From Bacteroidota bacterium (GTDB lineage Bacteria; Bacteroidota; Bacteroidia; Flavobacteriales_D; Sanyastnellaceae), in NCBI GenBank assembly GCA_027618855.1, contig JAQCID010000079.1:1-5920 (forward strand): DNA of 5,920 nucleotides, given 5' to 3'. Positions 1 through 5,920 of the stretch are shown in pieces. The first letter of the stretch is position 1, and every line of letters starts with the position of its first letter. A program made the position numbers and the translations under genes. Below the pieces are notes generated by a model, which saw nothing but the letters and a program-made list of their open reading frames with translations, was not told where the DNA came from and searched no databases.

Positions 1-2067
1 GGGATGGCTCACAGGGGGCGGTTAAGCACCCTGGCTCATATTCTAGGAAAGCCCTATATGGATCTTTTCAGTGAGTTTCAGGGCAAGGAATACGGTGGAG
101 ATAATAACTTTGAGGGAGATGTGAAGTATCACTTGGGACATTCTAGAACTCAGAAAGCGGATACAGGAGAAGATGTTCACATTACCCTTGCCCCAAACCC
201 ATCTCACCTTGAAGCAGTAGACCCTGTGGTTTTAGGGATTTCTCGTGCTTTAATTGATGAACTTGGTGGCGACGAGAACGCCGTTCTTCCGATACTTGTC
301 CATGGAGACGCAGCGATTGCGGGTCAGGGTGTCGTATACGAAGTGGTACAAATGGCGGGCCTGAAGGGATATCGTACCGGAGGAACAATACATATCGTTG
401 TAAATAACCAAATCGGTTTTACAACAAACTATCTTGACGCGCGCACCTCGACGTATTGTACTGACGTGGGGAAGGTAACACAGAGTTTGATCTTTCATGT
501 CAATGCGGATGACCCGGAAGCTGTTGTTCAGGTCATGAACATCGCGCTATCCTATCGTCAAACTTTTCACAGGGATGTTTTCATCGACTTACTGGGATAT
601 CGCAAATATGGTCACAACGAAGGTGATGAGCCTAAGTTTACACAACCTAAGCTCTACAAAGCCATCGCATCTCACCCTTCACCTTATGCGATGTATTTGT
701 CTCACCTCATCTCCTTGGGTACCATCACTTCAGAAGAAGGGGCCGCGCTTAAGCAAATCCAGTTGGACCTAATGGAGGAAGGTTTTGCGATTGCGAAAGA
801 GAAAGAAACAAATCAAGTGAAGGATTTCCTCTCTGGTATTTGGGCTGACTATAGACGCGCTACAGCAGAAGATCTCATCACATCTCAAGACACGAGTTAC
901 CCGGAGAATAAAATCCGCGCTTTGGGGAATAAAATAAGTATGTTGCCTGAGGGAAAAAAGTTTTTCAAAAAAGTAGATAAGCTTCTCAAGGACAGAAAAA
1001 AGATGCTCGACTCTGATTGCCTAGATTGGGGTATGGGTGAATTGCTTGCCTATGCATCCCTCTTAGTTGAAGGCTATCCTGTAAGGATTTCAGGTCAGGA
1101 TGTAGAGCGTGGGACTTTCTCTCATCGTCACGCAGTTCTGAAGACTGAGGAAACGGAAGAAGAAGTAATTTTGCTAAATGACCTTGAGAAAGGTCAAGCC
1201 AAGTTGTCAATCTACAATTCCCTGCTTTCTGAATATGCTGTTTCTGGTTTTGATTTCGGATACGCATTCGCGAGACCGAAATGTTTAACGATTTGGGAAG
1301 CTCAATTTGGAGATTTTAACAACGGGGCTCAAATTATTTGGGATCAATTTCTAAGTGCTGCAGAGGATAAATGGAGAACGATGAATGGACTTACAATCCT
1401 CCTTCCTCACGGATATGAAGGAATGGGTTCCGAGCACAGTTCAGGTCGTATGGAGCGGTTTTTAACACTCGCTTCGGGGGACAATATTGTTGTAACAAAC
1501 TGCACGACACCCGCTCAGATGTTTCACCTTCTGAGAAGACAAGTCTTGCGTCCATTTCGCAAACCTTTGGTCGCATTTACGCCGAAGAAACTGCTTCGTT
1601 ATCCGAAAGCCGTATCGACGGTTTCTGAACTCGCAAATGGCAAGTTTCATGAAATTCTTGACGATCCGCGCATGTCAAAAGGTTCCGATGCAAAAAAGGT
1701 CGATACCGTTGTCCTGTGTTCGGGAAAGATCTACTACGAACTCTTAGAGCGCTTCGAAGAATCAGAGCAGGATCAGAAACGAACCTCTAATATTGCCGTC
1801 ATTCGGATCGAGCAATTGCACCCCTTCCCTCAGGATGCTTTGCAAACTTTACTTAGAAGATATGGTAACCATGTAAACGTTGTTTGGCTTCAAGAGGAAC
1901 CAAGGAATATGGGAGCTTGGCCGTTTATTTCAATGCACTATCAGGGAGATATTGTAGAGGCTATCGCTAGACCCGCTAGCGGAACGACTGCAGCGGGCTC
2001 ACAAGTAATATACGCTCGTAAACATGACGTTATCATGAATGATGTGATGAAATACGCACGTAAATAA
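1..2067 (+). CDS. sucA: 2-oxoglutarate dehydrogenase E1 component (partial, 5' end outside window)
   Basis: Thiamine-diphosphate enzyme of the TCA cycle: it decarboxylates 2-oxoglutarate and passes the succinyl group to the lipoyl arm of E2 in the cytoplasm. The frame is open from base 1 (Gly, then Met at 4). That Met lies inside the conserved GMAHRGRL motif, so it is not the start; about a quarter of a usual ~930-residue E1o is missing and 688 residues are visible. Family landmarks in order are MAHRGR (active-site His codon 10-12), SHLEAVDPV (His codon 205-207), HGDAAIAGQG followed by NNQIGFTT (the ThDP/Mg region), GYRKYGHNEGDEP, then in the C-terminal half EAQFGDFNNGAQ, LPHGYEGMGSEHSSGRMERF and EEPRNMGAW. 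These separate it from PDH E1 and from transketolase. DHTKD1-like oxoadipate dehydrogenase is a less likely alternative. The sucB gene follows after 9 nt, supporting the call. The N-terminal E2-binding segment cannot be judged. Confidence 0.96.
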   Translation, partial: GMAHRGRLSTLAHILGKPYMDLFSEFQGKEYGGDNNFEGDVKYHLGHSRTQKADTGEDVHITLAPNPSHLEAVDPVVLGISRALIDELGGDENAVLPILVHGDAAIAGQGVVYEVVQMAGLKGYRTGGTIHIVVNNQIGFTTNYLDARTSTYCTDVGKVTQSLIFHVNADDPEAVVQVMNIALSYRQTFHRDVFIDLLGYRKYGHNEGDEPKFTQPKLYKAIASHPSPYAMYLSHLISLGTITSEEGAALKQIQLDLMEEGFAIAKEKETNQVKDFLSGIWADYRRATAEDLITSQDTSYPENKIRALGNKISMLPEGKKFFKKVDKLLKDRKKMLDSDCLDWGMGELLAYASLLVEGYPVRISGQDVERGTFSHRHAVLKTEETEEEVILLNDLEKGQAKLSIYNSLLSEYAVSGFDFGYAFARPKCLTIWEAQFGDFNNGAQIIWDQFLSAAEDKWRTMNGLTILLPHGYEGMGSEHSSGRMERFLTLASGDNIVVTNCTTPAQMFHLLRRQVLRPFRKPLVAFTPKKLLRYPKAVSTVSELANGKFHEILDDPRMSKGSDAKKVDTVVLCSGKIYYELLERFEESEQDQKRTSNIAVIRIEQLHPFPQDALQTLLRRYGNHVNVVWLQEEPRNMGAWPFISMHYQGDIVEAIARPASGTTAAGSQVIYARKHDVIMNDVMKYARK

Positions 2068-2076
2068 TTAAGAATC

Positions 2077-3366
2077 ATGCCTATACTTGAAATGAAAGTT
2101 CCCAGTCCGGGAGAGAGTATATCAGAAGTGGAAATTGCTGCTTGGCTCGTAAATGATGGTGACTATGTTGAGAAGGATCAACCCATTGCCGAAGTCGATT
2201 CAGACAAAGCAACCCTTGAGCTTCCAGCAGAAATGGCGGGGGTAATTACATTAAAAGTAGAAGAAGGAGATGTCGTACCCGTAGGAGATGTTTGTTGTAT
2301 CATTGACACTGATGCAAAGCGTCCAGCCGGAATGGTCAAATCTGCTGAGCCCACTGCTCCTGCACCGATTCCTGCACCGACTCCTCCAAGTCCTGCGGTC
2401 ATCCCCGTTGCTCAATCTCCTGCCCAGCCTGCCGTTGCTTCTGTTTCTGAAAAAAGCTATGCAGAGGGAAGTCCTTCTCCTGCAGCCAAAAAGATGATGG
2501 CTGACAAAGGAATTTCTTCGGGTTCAATTACAGGATCGGGTAGAGATGGAAGAGTTCTGAAACAAGATGTTATTACAGCTTTAGCTGCAGGATTTGATCC
2601 ATCATCGGCTTCTGCTCAAGGTGGATGGACTGGATCTCGAGAGGTCCGATCTGAACGTATGTCAATGTTGCGCAGAAAAGTAGCCGAACGACTCGTTGGT
2701 GTGAAAAATGAGACGGCCATGCTTACCACTTTTAACGAAGTGGACATGAAGCCCATTATGGACCTTAGGGCCAAATACAAGATTAAGTTTAAAGAAGAGA
2801 AAGGTGTGGGTCTTGGTTTCATGGGATTTTTCACAAAAGCTGTGACAACCGCTCTTGCTGTCTACCCAGGGGTAAATGCGATGATAGATGGGAAGGAAGT
2901 GCAATATCATGATTACGTAGATGTGTGTATTGCGGTAAGCTCTCCCAAAGGGTTAATGGTCCCGGTTGTAAGGAATGCGGAAGTCATGTCGATTGCAGAA
3001 ATTGAGGGTGAAATCAAACGCCTTGCCATTAGAGCACGTGATGGTGTTCTTACCGTAGACGAAATGCAAGGAGGGACGTTTACCATCACAAACGGCGGTG
3101 TGTTTGGCTCGATGTTGTCGACACCCATTATCAACCCACCCCAAAGTGCGATCTTGGGGATGCACAATATCGTTGAACGTCCAGTGGCAAAAGATGGTCA
3201 AGTGGTGATCCGTCCGATCATGTACGTAGCGCTTAGTTATGACCACCGTATTGTAGATGGGAAAGAGAGCGTAAGCTTTTTATACCTCGTAAAAGAGCTC
3301 CTTGAAAATCCAGAGAGAATGTTATTTGGAGGGAAACAGCCAGAAGAAATACTCCTCGGACTTTAA
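2077..3366 (+). CDS. sucB: Dihydrolipoyllysine-residue succinyltransferase (E2 of 2-oxoglutarate dehydrogenase)
   Basis: E2 core enzyme that takes succinyl from E1 on its lipoyl arm and transfers it to CoA. It has 429 residues, normal for the family. Residues 1-78 are one lipoyl domain, with lipoylated Lys44 (codon 2206-2208) in the [13 protein letters not shown] context. Residues 89-122 are a flexible Pro/Ala-rich linker. Residues 132-168 are the peripheral subunit-binding domain ([13 protein letters not shown] to [11 protein letters not shown]). Residues ~190-429 are the CoA acyltransferase domain, with [18 protein letters not shown] and the catalytic HRIVDG motif (His390, Asp394). The start is fixed by the canonical N-terminus [14 protein letters not shown] and by the preceding sucA stop 9 nt upstream. 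There is no Shine-Dalgarno sequence; the upstream bases are ttaagaatc. It is probably cotranscribed with sucA. The closest alternative, a branched-chain or pyruvate E2, is disfavoured by the neighbouring E1o and by the single lipoyl domain. Confidence 0.95.
   Translation: MPILEMKVPSPGESISEVEIAAWLVNDGDYVEKDQPIAEVDSDKATLELPAEMAGVITLKVEEGDVVPVGDVCCIIDTDAKRPAGMVKSAEPTAPAPIPAPTPPSPAVIPVAQSPAQPAVASVSEKSYAEGSPSPAAKKMMADKGISSGSITGSGRDGRVLKQDVITALAAGFDPSSASAQGGWTGSREVRSERMSMLRRKVAERLVGVKNETAMLTTFNEVDMKPIMDLRAKYKIKFKEEKGVGLGFMGFFTKAVTTALAVYPGVNAMIDGKEVQYHDYVDVCIAVSSPKGLMVPVVRNAEVMSIAEIEGEIKRLAIRARDGVLTVDEMQGGTFTITNGGVFGSMLSTPIINPPQSAILGMHNIVERPVAKDGQVVIRPIMYVALSYDHRIVDGKESVSFLYLVKELLENPERMLFGGKQPEEILLGL
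2359..2382 (+). repeat. Two tandem 12-bp units in the sucB linker
   Basis: The unit cctgcaccgatt is followed directly by cctgcaccgact, with one mismatch. They encode PAPI-PAPT (residues 95-102) within the Pro/Ala-rich swinging-arm linker. Such linkers tolerate in-frame repeat gain and loss, so this is probably a small local duplication with no role beyond linker length. Confidence 0.6.
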
Positions 3367-3370
3367 GTTG
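3367..3370. other. Convergent junction, 4 nt between two stop codons
   Basis: The sucB stop (taa, 3364-3366, plus strand) and the moeZ-like stop (tga read from 3373-3371, minus strand) are separated by only gttg. I find no hairpin followed by a T-run across this junction. Any terminator for either operon must therefore lie inside the opposing coding sequence, or termination is factor-dependent. Confidence 0.85.
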
Positions 3371-4540
3371 TCAGTATCTAGGTAACTCAGGCTGGATAGC
3401 CTCTTGCCAACCAAGTATGCCGCCAGTCAAATTGATGAGATTTGTATATCCATGGACGTCTTCAAGTTCACGAATGGCAGTGGCACTTCTCGCTCCAGAG
3501 CGACATTGTACGACTACAGGGATGTCTTTCGGGATTCTATTCGTACTCTCTAAGACCGTTGCGAGTGGAATTAGCTCTCCGCCGATTTCGACAATTCCAT
3601 ATTCATATGGTTCTCTGACATCAATCAGAAGATGTTTGACGCCTTCTTTTCTCCATTGATCTAATTTCTGAACACTCATCTCAGCAACCTCTCTTTGTTT
3701 TTCGGATGTTGCACCTATTCCACAAAACTGTTCATAGTTGATGAGTTCAGTTTGAGTCGGGTTTTCTCCGTTAAGTGGATTGTTTTTGTTTTTTCTGACT
3801 TTTAAAATGCGCGTGGAAAACACAGTGGCATCAAACAAAAACAAACGGCCACTTAGCGTATCACCCACTCCCGAAATGACTTTGATGACTTCCAATGCTT
3901 GAATTGAACCTAAAATTCCGGGCAGTACACCGATTACCCCACCTTCAGCACAGCTGGGGACCAATCCTGGAGGAGGCGGAGAGGGGAAGAGATCTCTGTA
4001 ATTTGGACCTCTGCTACCATCTTGAAGGCGTTCATTGAAAACAGAAGCTTGCCCTTCAAATCTGAAGATACTCGCATAAACATTGACCTTGTTTTCTAAT
4101 ACACAGGCGTCATTTACAAGATACCTGGTAGGGAAATTATCTGTGCCATCCGCAACGACATCGTATTTACGGATGATTTCCCGCGCGTTATCTACCGTCA
4201 ACATCGTATCGTGAACTTCGATTGTAATGTATGGATTCAGTGCCTTCAGCCGCTTACTTGCAGCGATTGCTTTTGATTCTCCAACATCTTGAACGCCGAA
4301 AAGAACCTGCCGTTGCAAGTTGGACTCATCCACAGTATCGAAATCGACAATTCCTATGCGACCGACACCAGCGGCAGCCAAATAGAGGAGTAATGGACTG
4401 CCGAGACCCCCTGAGCCGATGACGAGAACGCCAGATGCTTTCAGCTTCTTTTGGCCTTCAATATTGAATTCCGGAATGATAAGGTGCCTAGAATATCTCT
4501 CTAACTCCTCTTTTGAAAATGTGATATCGTGATGTGACAT
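3371..4540 (-). CDS. moeZ: E1-like adenylyltransferase with C-terminal rhodanese domain (MoeZ/MoeB-R type sulfurtransferase)
   Basis: Activates the C-terminus of a ubiquitin-like sulfur carrier by adenylation and then delivers sulfur from a rhodanese persulfide to make a thiocarboxylate. Residues ~9-250 form the ThiF/MoeB domain: RYSRHLIIPEF (15-25), nucleotide loop GSGGLG (42-47), Asp66/Asp68, NLQRQ (74-78), Lys90 and DGTDNF (131-136, Mg-binding Asp134). Cys197 in PSCAEGGV sits where ThiF/MOCS3 relatives carry their conserved active-site Cys. Residues ~288-389 are a rhodanese domain: DVREPYEY (307-314) and the six-residue loop CRSGAR with catalytic Cys346 (codon 3505-3503). The length of 389 matches MoeZ proteins. 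The paired CxxC zinc motifs of E. coli MoeB are absent, and the usual His of the rhodanese 'HI.GA' stretch is Glu318. The start is forced, since an in-frame stop lies 9 nt upstream. The neighbouring CysO-like gene is the likely substrate; the enzyme may also serve molybdopterin or other carriers encoded elsewhere. Confidence 0.93.
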   Translation of the reverse strand: MSHHDITFSKEELERYSRHLIIPEFNIEGQKKLKASGVLVIGSGGLGSPLLLYLAAAGVGRIGIVDFDTVDESNLQRQVLFGVQDVGESKAIAASKRLKALNPYITIEVHDTMLTVDNAREIIRKYDVVADGTDNFPTRYLVNDACVLENKVNVYASIFRFEGQASVFNERLQDGSRGPNYRDLFPSPPPPGLVPSCAEGGVIGVLPGILGSIQALEVIKVISGVGDTLSGRLFLFDATVFSTRILKVRKNKNNPLNGENPTQTELINYEQFCGIGATSEKQREVAEMSVQKLDQWRKEGVKHLLIDVREPYEYGIVEIGGELIPLATVLESTNRIPKDIPVVVQCRSGARSATAIRELEDVHGYTNLINLTGGILGWQEAIQPELPRY

Positions 4541-4549
4541 GTGTACTGT

Positions 4550-4828
4550 TTATTTAGAACCTCCAGCGATGGCAGGGATGATGCTTACTTCGTCTCTGTC
4601 TTCAATCTTTGTGTCTGCCCCTTCGAGCTCGTTGATGTCTTCATCTCCAACATAAACACGTATAAAACTCCTCAATTCTCCAGCATCGTCAAAAAGATGT
4701 TTTTGAATGCCCTCGTGTGAGGTAGAAAGTGCGTTGAGAAGACCTCTGACATCTGAAGCTGAAGCTTCGAATACGGACTTTCCATCCGTAAATTTTCTGA
4801 GGGGGGTTGGGATTATTAAAGTTGCCAT
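4550..4828 (-). CDS. cysO: CysO/MoaD/ThiS-family beta-grasp sulfur-carrier protein with GGSK C-terminus
   Basis: Small (92 residues) ubiquitin-fold protein expected to carry sulfide as a C-terminal thiocarboxylate. The N-terminal strand MATLIIPTPLRKFTDG, the middle RSFIRVYVGDEDIN and the C-terminal DEVSIIPAIAGG are characteristic of CysO-like members of the MoaD/ThiS superfamily. It contains no Cys. The diglycine (residues 89-90) is followed by Ser91-Lys92, so the reactive glycine is not terminal as translated; a trimming step is inferred. The start is the only reasonable one: an in-frame TAA lies 18 nt upstream of the ATG and no other ATG intervenes. The gap of 30 nt to the peptidase gene is AT-rich, and 9 nt separate it from the moeZ-like gene. 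Its position between the JAMM peptidase and the E1-like enzyme, with a cysteine synthase beyond, favours cysteine synthesis over molybdopterin or thiamine synthesis. Confidence 0.9.
   Translation of the reverse strand: MATLIIPTPLRKFTDGKSVFEASASDVRGLLNALSTSHEGIQKHLFDDAGELRSFIRVYVGDEDINELEGADTKIEDRDEVSIIPAIAGGSK
4553..4561 (-). other. Dipeptide extension after the carrier's diglycine (cleavage site inferred)
   Basis: On the minus strand, codons 4561-4559 (ggt, Gly90), 4558-4556 (tct, Ser91) and 4555-4553 (aaa, Lys92) precede the TAA stop. The encoded end is therefore Gly-Gly-Ser-Lys. Removal of Ser-Lys between residues 90 and 91 would expose the diglycine needed for adenylation. The tail is seen in the sequence; the cleavage is inferred from similar processed carriers. 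Confidence 0.75.
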
Positions 4829-4858
4829 TTTGAATGATTTATTTTAATTTTCAGTCTT
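4829..4858 (-). other. AT-rich gap between peptidase and carrier genes
   Basis: A 30-nt spacer with 5 G/C bases, the longest gap between genes in the window. On the minus strand it reads through aaaattaaaataaatc just upstream of the cysO-like ATG and holds an extra in-frame TAA. A-rich leaders without Shine-Dalgarno sequence are typical of Bacteroidota start regions. I see no TAnnTTTG-type -7 box, so an internal promoter is not supported. Confidence 0.5.
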
Positions 4859-5287
4859 TTATTTAATTATTTCTTCTTCGAATTGTCTCTCTGTTGACAG
4901 TTGCCATGATCGAACATGATCTACACCTTCTTTCTCGACACTTACAATCACATAGCTAAACCAAGGCATGGCTACCGCAAGATCATGTTCGCTGGGTATT
5001 GCAGGATGTAATGGATGACTGTGATATATGCCTAACAATGTGAGTCCTTCTTGGGTGGCAAACCGCTCAGCCTTCATGTAGTCTTTGCCAGATATTTCGA
5101 ACCTTCGCCTTTGGTCTCCCTCTTTCACATTTTCTATTCTCTTCGCAGACGAAACCACCCTCACGCCATTTTTTTCTTCACCGTAAAAAAACCCACAGCA
5201 TTCATTTGGGAAGGCATCTTCACCGTGACCTTTCATGTCATTCATTGCTGAGGGATGTATGTCTAGAGGTAGAAATTGATGGCTCAT
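4859..5287 (-). CDS. mec: JAMM/MPN+ zinc metallopeptidase, Mec-like (M67 family)
   Basis: Predicted cytoplasmic zinc isopeptidase/peptidase of 142 residues, the usual size for stand-alone bacterial JAMM enzymes. All metal and catalytic residues are present: Glu29 (FPNECCGFFYG, codon 5203-5201), His89-Ser90-His91-Pro92, Ser99 and Asp102, fitting H-S-H-x7-S-x2-D (4982-5023). In M. tuberculosis, Mec hydrolyses the CysO-cysteine adduct to release cysteine; the same role is inferred here because cysM-like and cysO-like genes flank it. It could also trim the Ser-Lys tail from the carrier. The Cys30-Cys31 pair beside Glu29 is shared by many bacterial relatives. The N-terminus (MSHQFLPLDIHPSAMNDM) offers later Met codons, but Met1 lies 9 nt after the upstream stop, as in other junctions here, and an in-frame TAA precedes it. 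No signal peptide or membrane segment is visible. Confidence 0.92.
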   Translation of the reverse strand: MSHQFLPLDIHPSAMNDMKGHGEDAFPNECCGFFYGEEKNGVRVVSSAKRIENVKEGDQRRRFEISGKDYMKAERFATQEGLTLLGIYHSHPLHPAIPSEHDLAVAMPWFSYVIVSVEKEGVDHVRSWQLSTERQFEEEIIK

Positions 5288-5296
5288 TACAGATTG

Positions 5297-5920
5297 TTAT
5301 TTAAGGACTTTGTGAATGATTTCACTGTATTTGGTTGCATCGTCTGCCAGTATGGTTACAATGACACCGCTCTCTAACTCTTCTGCCAGTTGAACTGCTC
5401 CTGCAAGATTTGCTGCACCTGATGGGCTGAGGATAAGTCCTTCTGCACGTGCCGCCAGTCTCATCATTTCATAACTCTCCTCCGTTGTGACTGTCCTCAT
5501 TTCGTCTGGGACTCCTGCATCGTATATCTCTGGTACCCTGGCCGTTTCCAGATGTTTCCATCCCTCCATGCCGTGTAGTGCTGTTTCGGGTTGCAATGCG
5601 ACCAGTCTTATTGCTGGATTTAATTCTTTAAGCCTTCTCCCTGTACCCATAAATGTACCTGTTGTGCCTAATCCTGCGATGAAGTGTGTGATTCTTCCTG
5701 CGGTTTCATGCCATACCTCAAGACCTGTTCCATAGTAATGAGATTTCCAGTTTGCCTCATTGCCATATTGATCTACATAACAGAATTTATTCGGGTCTTT
5801 TCTCACGAGTTCACGTGCAACTGCTTGAGCTCCATCGGTTCCTTCGTAAGGACTCGTCAAGCGAAGATCTACACCGAGCGCGCGTAAGATATGCTTTCGT
5901 TCCATCGAGGCATTTTCAGG
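5297..5920 (-). CDS. cysM: Cysteine synthase, CysM type (partial, 5' end outside window)
   Basis: PLP enzyme of fold type II that makes cysteine (or carrier-bound cysteine) from an activated serine and a sulfide donor. The Met codon at 5905-5903 is internal: upstream in-frame codons give PENAS directly before MERKHILRALG, matching the family's 'MPEN.S.ERR..L..YGA' segment. The gene therefore continues past base 5920, and 207 residues are visible. The PLP-lysine and the substrate-binding TSGNTG loop lie in the missing third. Visible landmarks are DQYGNEANWKSHYYGTG, the phosphate-binding loop GLGTTGTFMGTGR, the ETALHGMEGWKHLE substrate-side segment, VPEIYD and SPSGAAN near 5408-5428, whose Ser should contact the pyridine nitrogen. 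The C-terminus ends nine residues after the ADDATKY stretch. The neighbouring mec-, cysO- and moeZ-like genes point to a thiocarboxylate carrier as sulfur donor. A plain O-acetylserine sulfhydrylase or a cystathionine beta-synthase is a weaker alternative. Confidence 0.92.
   Translation of the reverse strand, partial: PENASMERKHILRALGVDLRLTSPYEGTDGAQAVARELVRKDPNKFCYVDQYGNEANWKSHYYGTGLEVWHETAGRITHFIAGLGTTGTFMGTGRRLKELNPAIRLVALQPETALHGMEGWKHLETARVPEIYDAGVPDEMRTVTTEESYEMMRLAARAEGLILSPSGAANLAGAVQLAEELESGVIVTILADDATKYSEIIHKVLK

Noticed and set aside
4..2067. SucA start at the ATG at 4-6
   Set aside because: This Met is inside the conserved GMAHRGRL active-site motif, so the start is well upstream, outside the window.
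2178..3246. Overlapping reading frames on the minus strand inside sucB (2178-2402, 2616-2834, 2662-2910, 2913-3167, 2953-3246)
   Set aside because: They lie wholly inside a well-conserved gene, resemble no family and overlap one another; they are shadows of the real frame.
4550..4828. Carrier as MoaD (molybdopterin synthase small subunit) or ThiS (thiamine)
   Set aside because: No moaE, moaA, moaC, thiG or other moa/thi gene is nearby; the IPTPLR start and the cysM/mec linkage favour CysO. Shared use with other pathways cannot be excluded.
3371..5287. E1-like enzyme + ubiquitin-like protein + JAMM peptidase as an antiphage ubiquitin-like conjugation system (Bil or CBASS-associated type)
   Set aside because: No E2-like gene is present, the E1-like protein carries a rhodanese domain typical of sulfur transfer, and a cysteine synthase heads the cluster. 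Sulfur-carrier metabolism explains all four genes.
5051..5887. Plus-strand open frames opposite mec and cysM (5051-5251, 5487-5735, 5684-5887)
   Set aside because: They are antisense to conserved genes, without recognisable motifs or start signals.
5297..5905. CysM start at the ATG at 5905-5903
   Set aside because: The frame stays open upstream to the window edge and reads PENAS, part of the conserved family core; the real start lies outside the window.
4859..5920. In-frame arrangement of cysM and mec as a fusion broken by a recent stop codon
   Set aside because: Each protein has normal family ends, and both families are normally separate proteins, so a TAA plus three codons and a new ATG is better read as an ordinary operon junction.

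Overview
This window looks like chromosomal core-metabolism DNA from a bacterium, most likely a member of the Bacteroidota. That placement is inferred from three things: the protein sequences resemble Bacteroidota versions of these families as I remember them; none of the four visible internal gene starts has a Shine-Dalgarno sequence; and base composition is moderate (roughly mid-40s % GC by eye). No search could be run. Nearly every base is coding. I saw no mobile element, RNA gene, CRISPR array or obvious terminator.

Left part, plus strand (1-3366): the 3' three-quarters of a 2-oxoglutarate dehydrogenase E1 gene (sucA/odhA, start outside the window), followed 9 nt later by a complete E2 dihydrolipoyl succinyltransferase gene (sucB/odhB). 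Together they encode the two complex-specific subunits of the TCA-cycle 2-oxoglutarate dehydrogenase complex. The shared E3 (lipoamide dehydrogenase) gene is not here.

Right part, minus strand (5920-3371, read right to left): four tightly packed genes. They are a cysteine synthase of the CysM type (5' end outside the window), a JAMM/MPN+ zinc metallopeptidase like Mec, a small beta-grasp sulfur-carrier protein like CysO, and an E1-like adenylyltransferase with a C-terminal rhodanese domain like MoeZ. They match the parts of the protein-bound sulfide route to cysteine known from Mycobacterium tuberculosis. MoeZ adenylates the carrier C-terminus and supplies sulfur as a persulfide. The carrier thiocarboxylate then attacks the aminoacrylate on CysM. 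Mec finally cuts cysteine off the carrier. Here all four parts sit in one apparent operon.

The most interesting detail is that the carrier ends in Gly-Gly-Ser-Lys instead of a bare Gly-Gly. As encoded it cannot be adenylated on the second glycine, so a maturation cut is predicted, and the adjacent JAMM peptidase is the obvious candidate. The CysM fragment carries Lys where I align the phosphoserine-selecting Arg of M. tuberculosis CysM, and it lacks that enzyme's long C-terminal tail. The two operons converge with only 4 nt between their stop codons.
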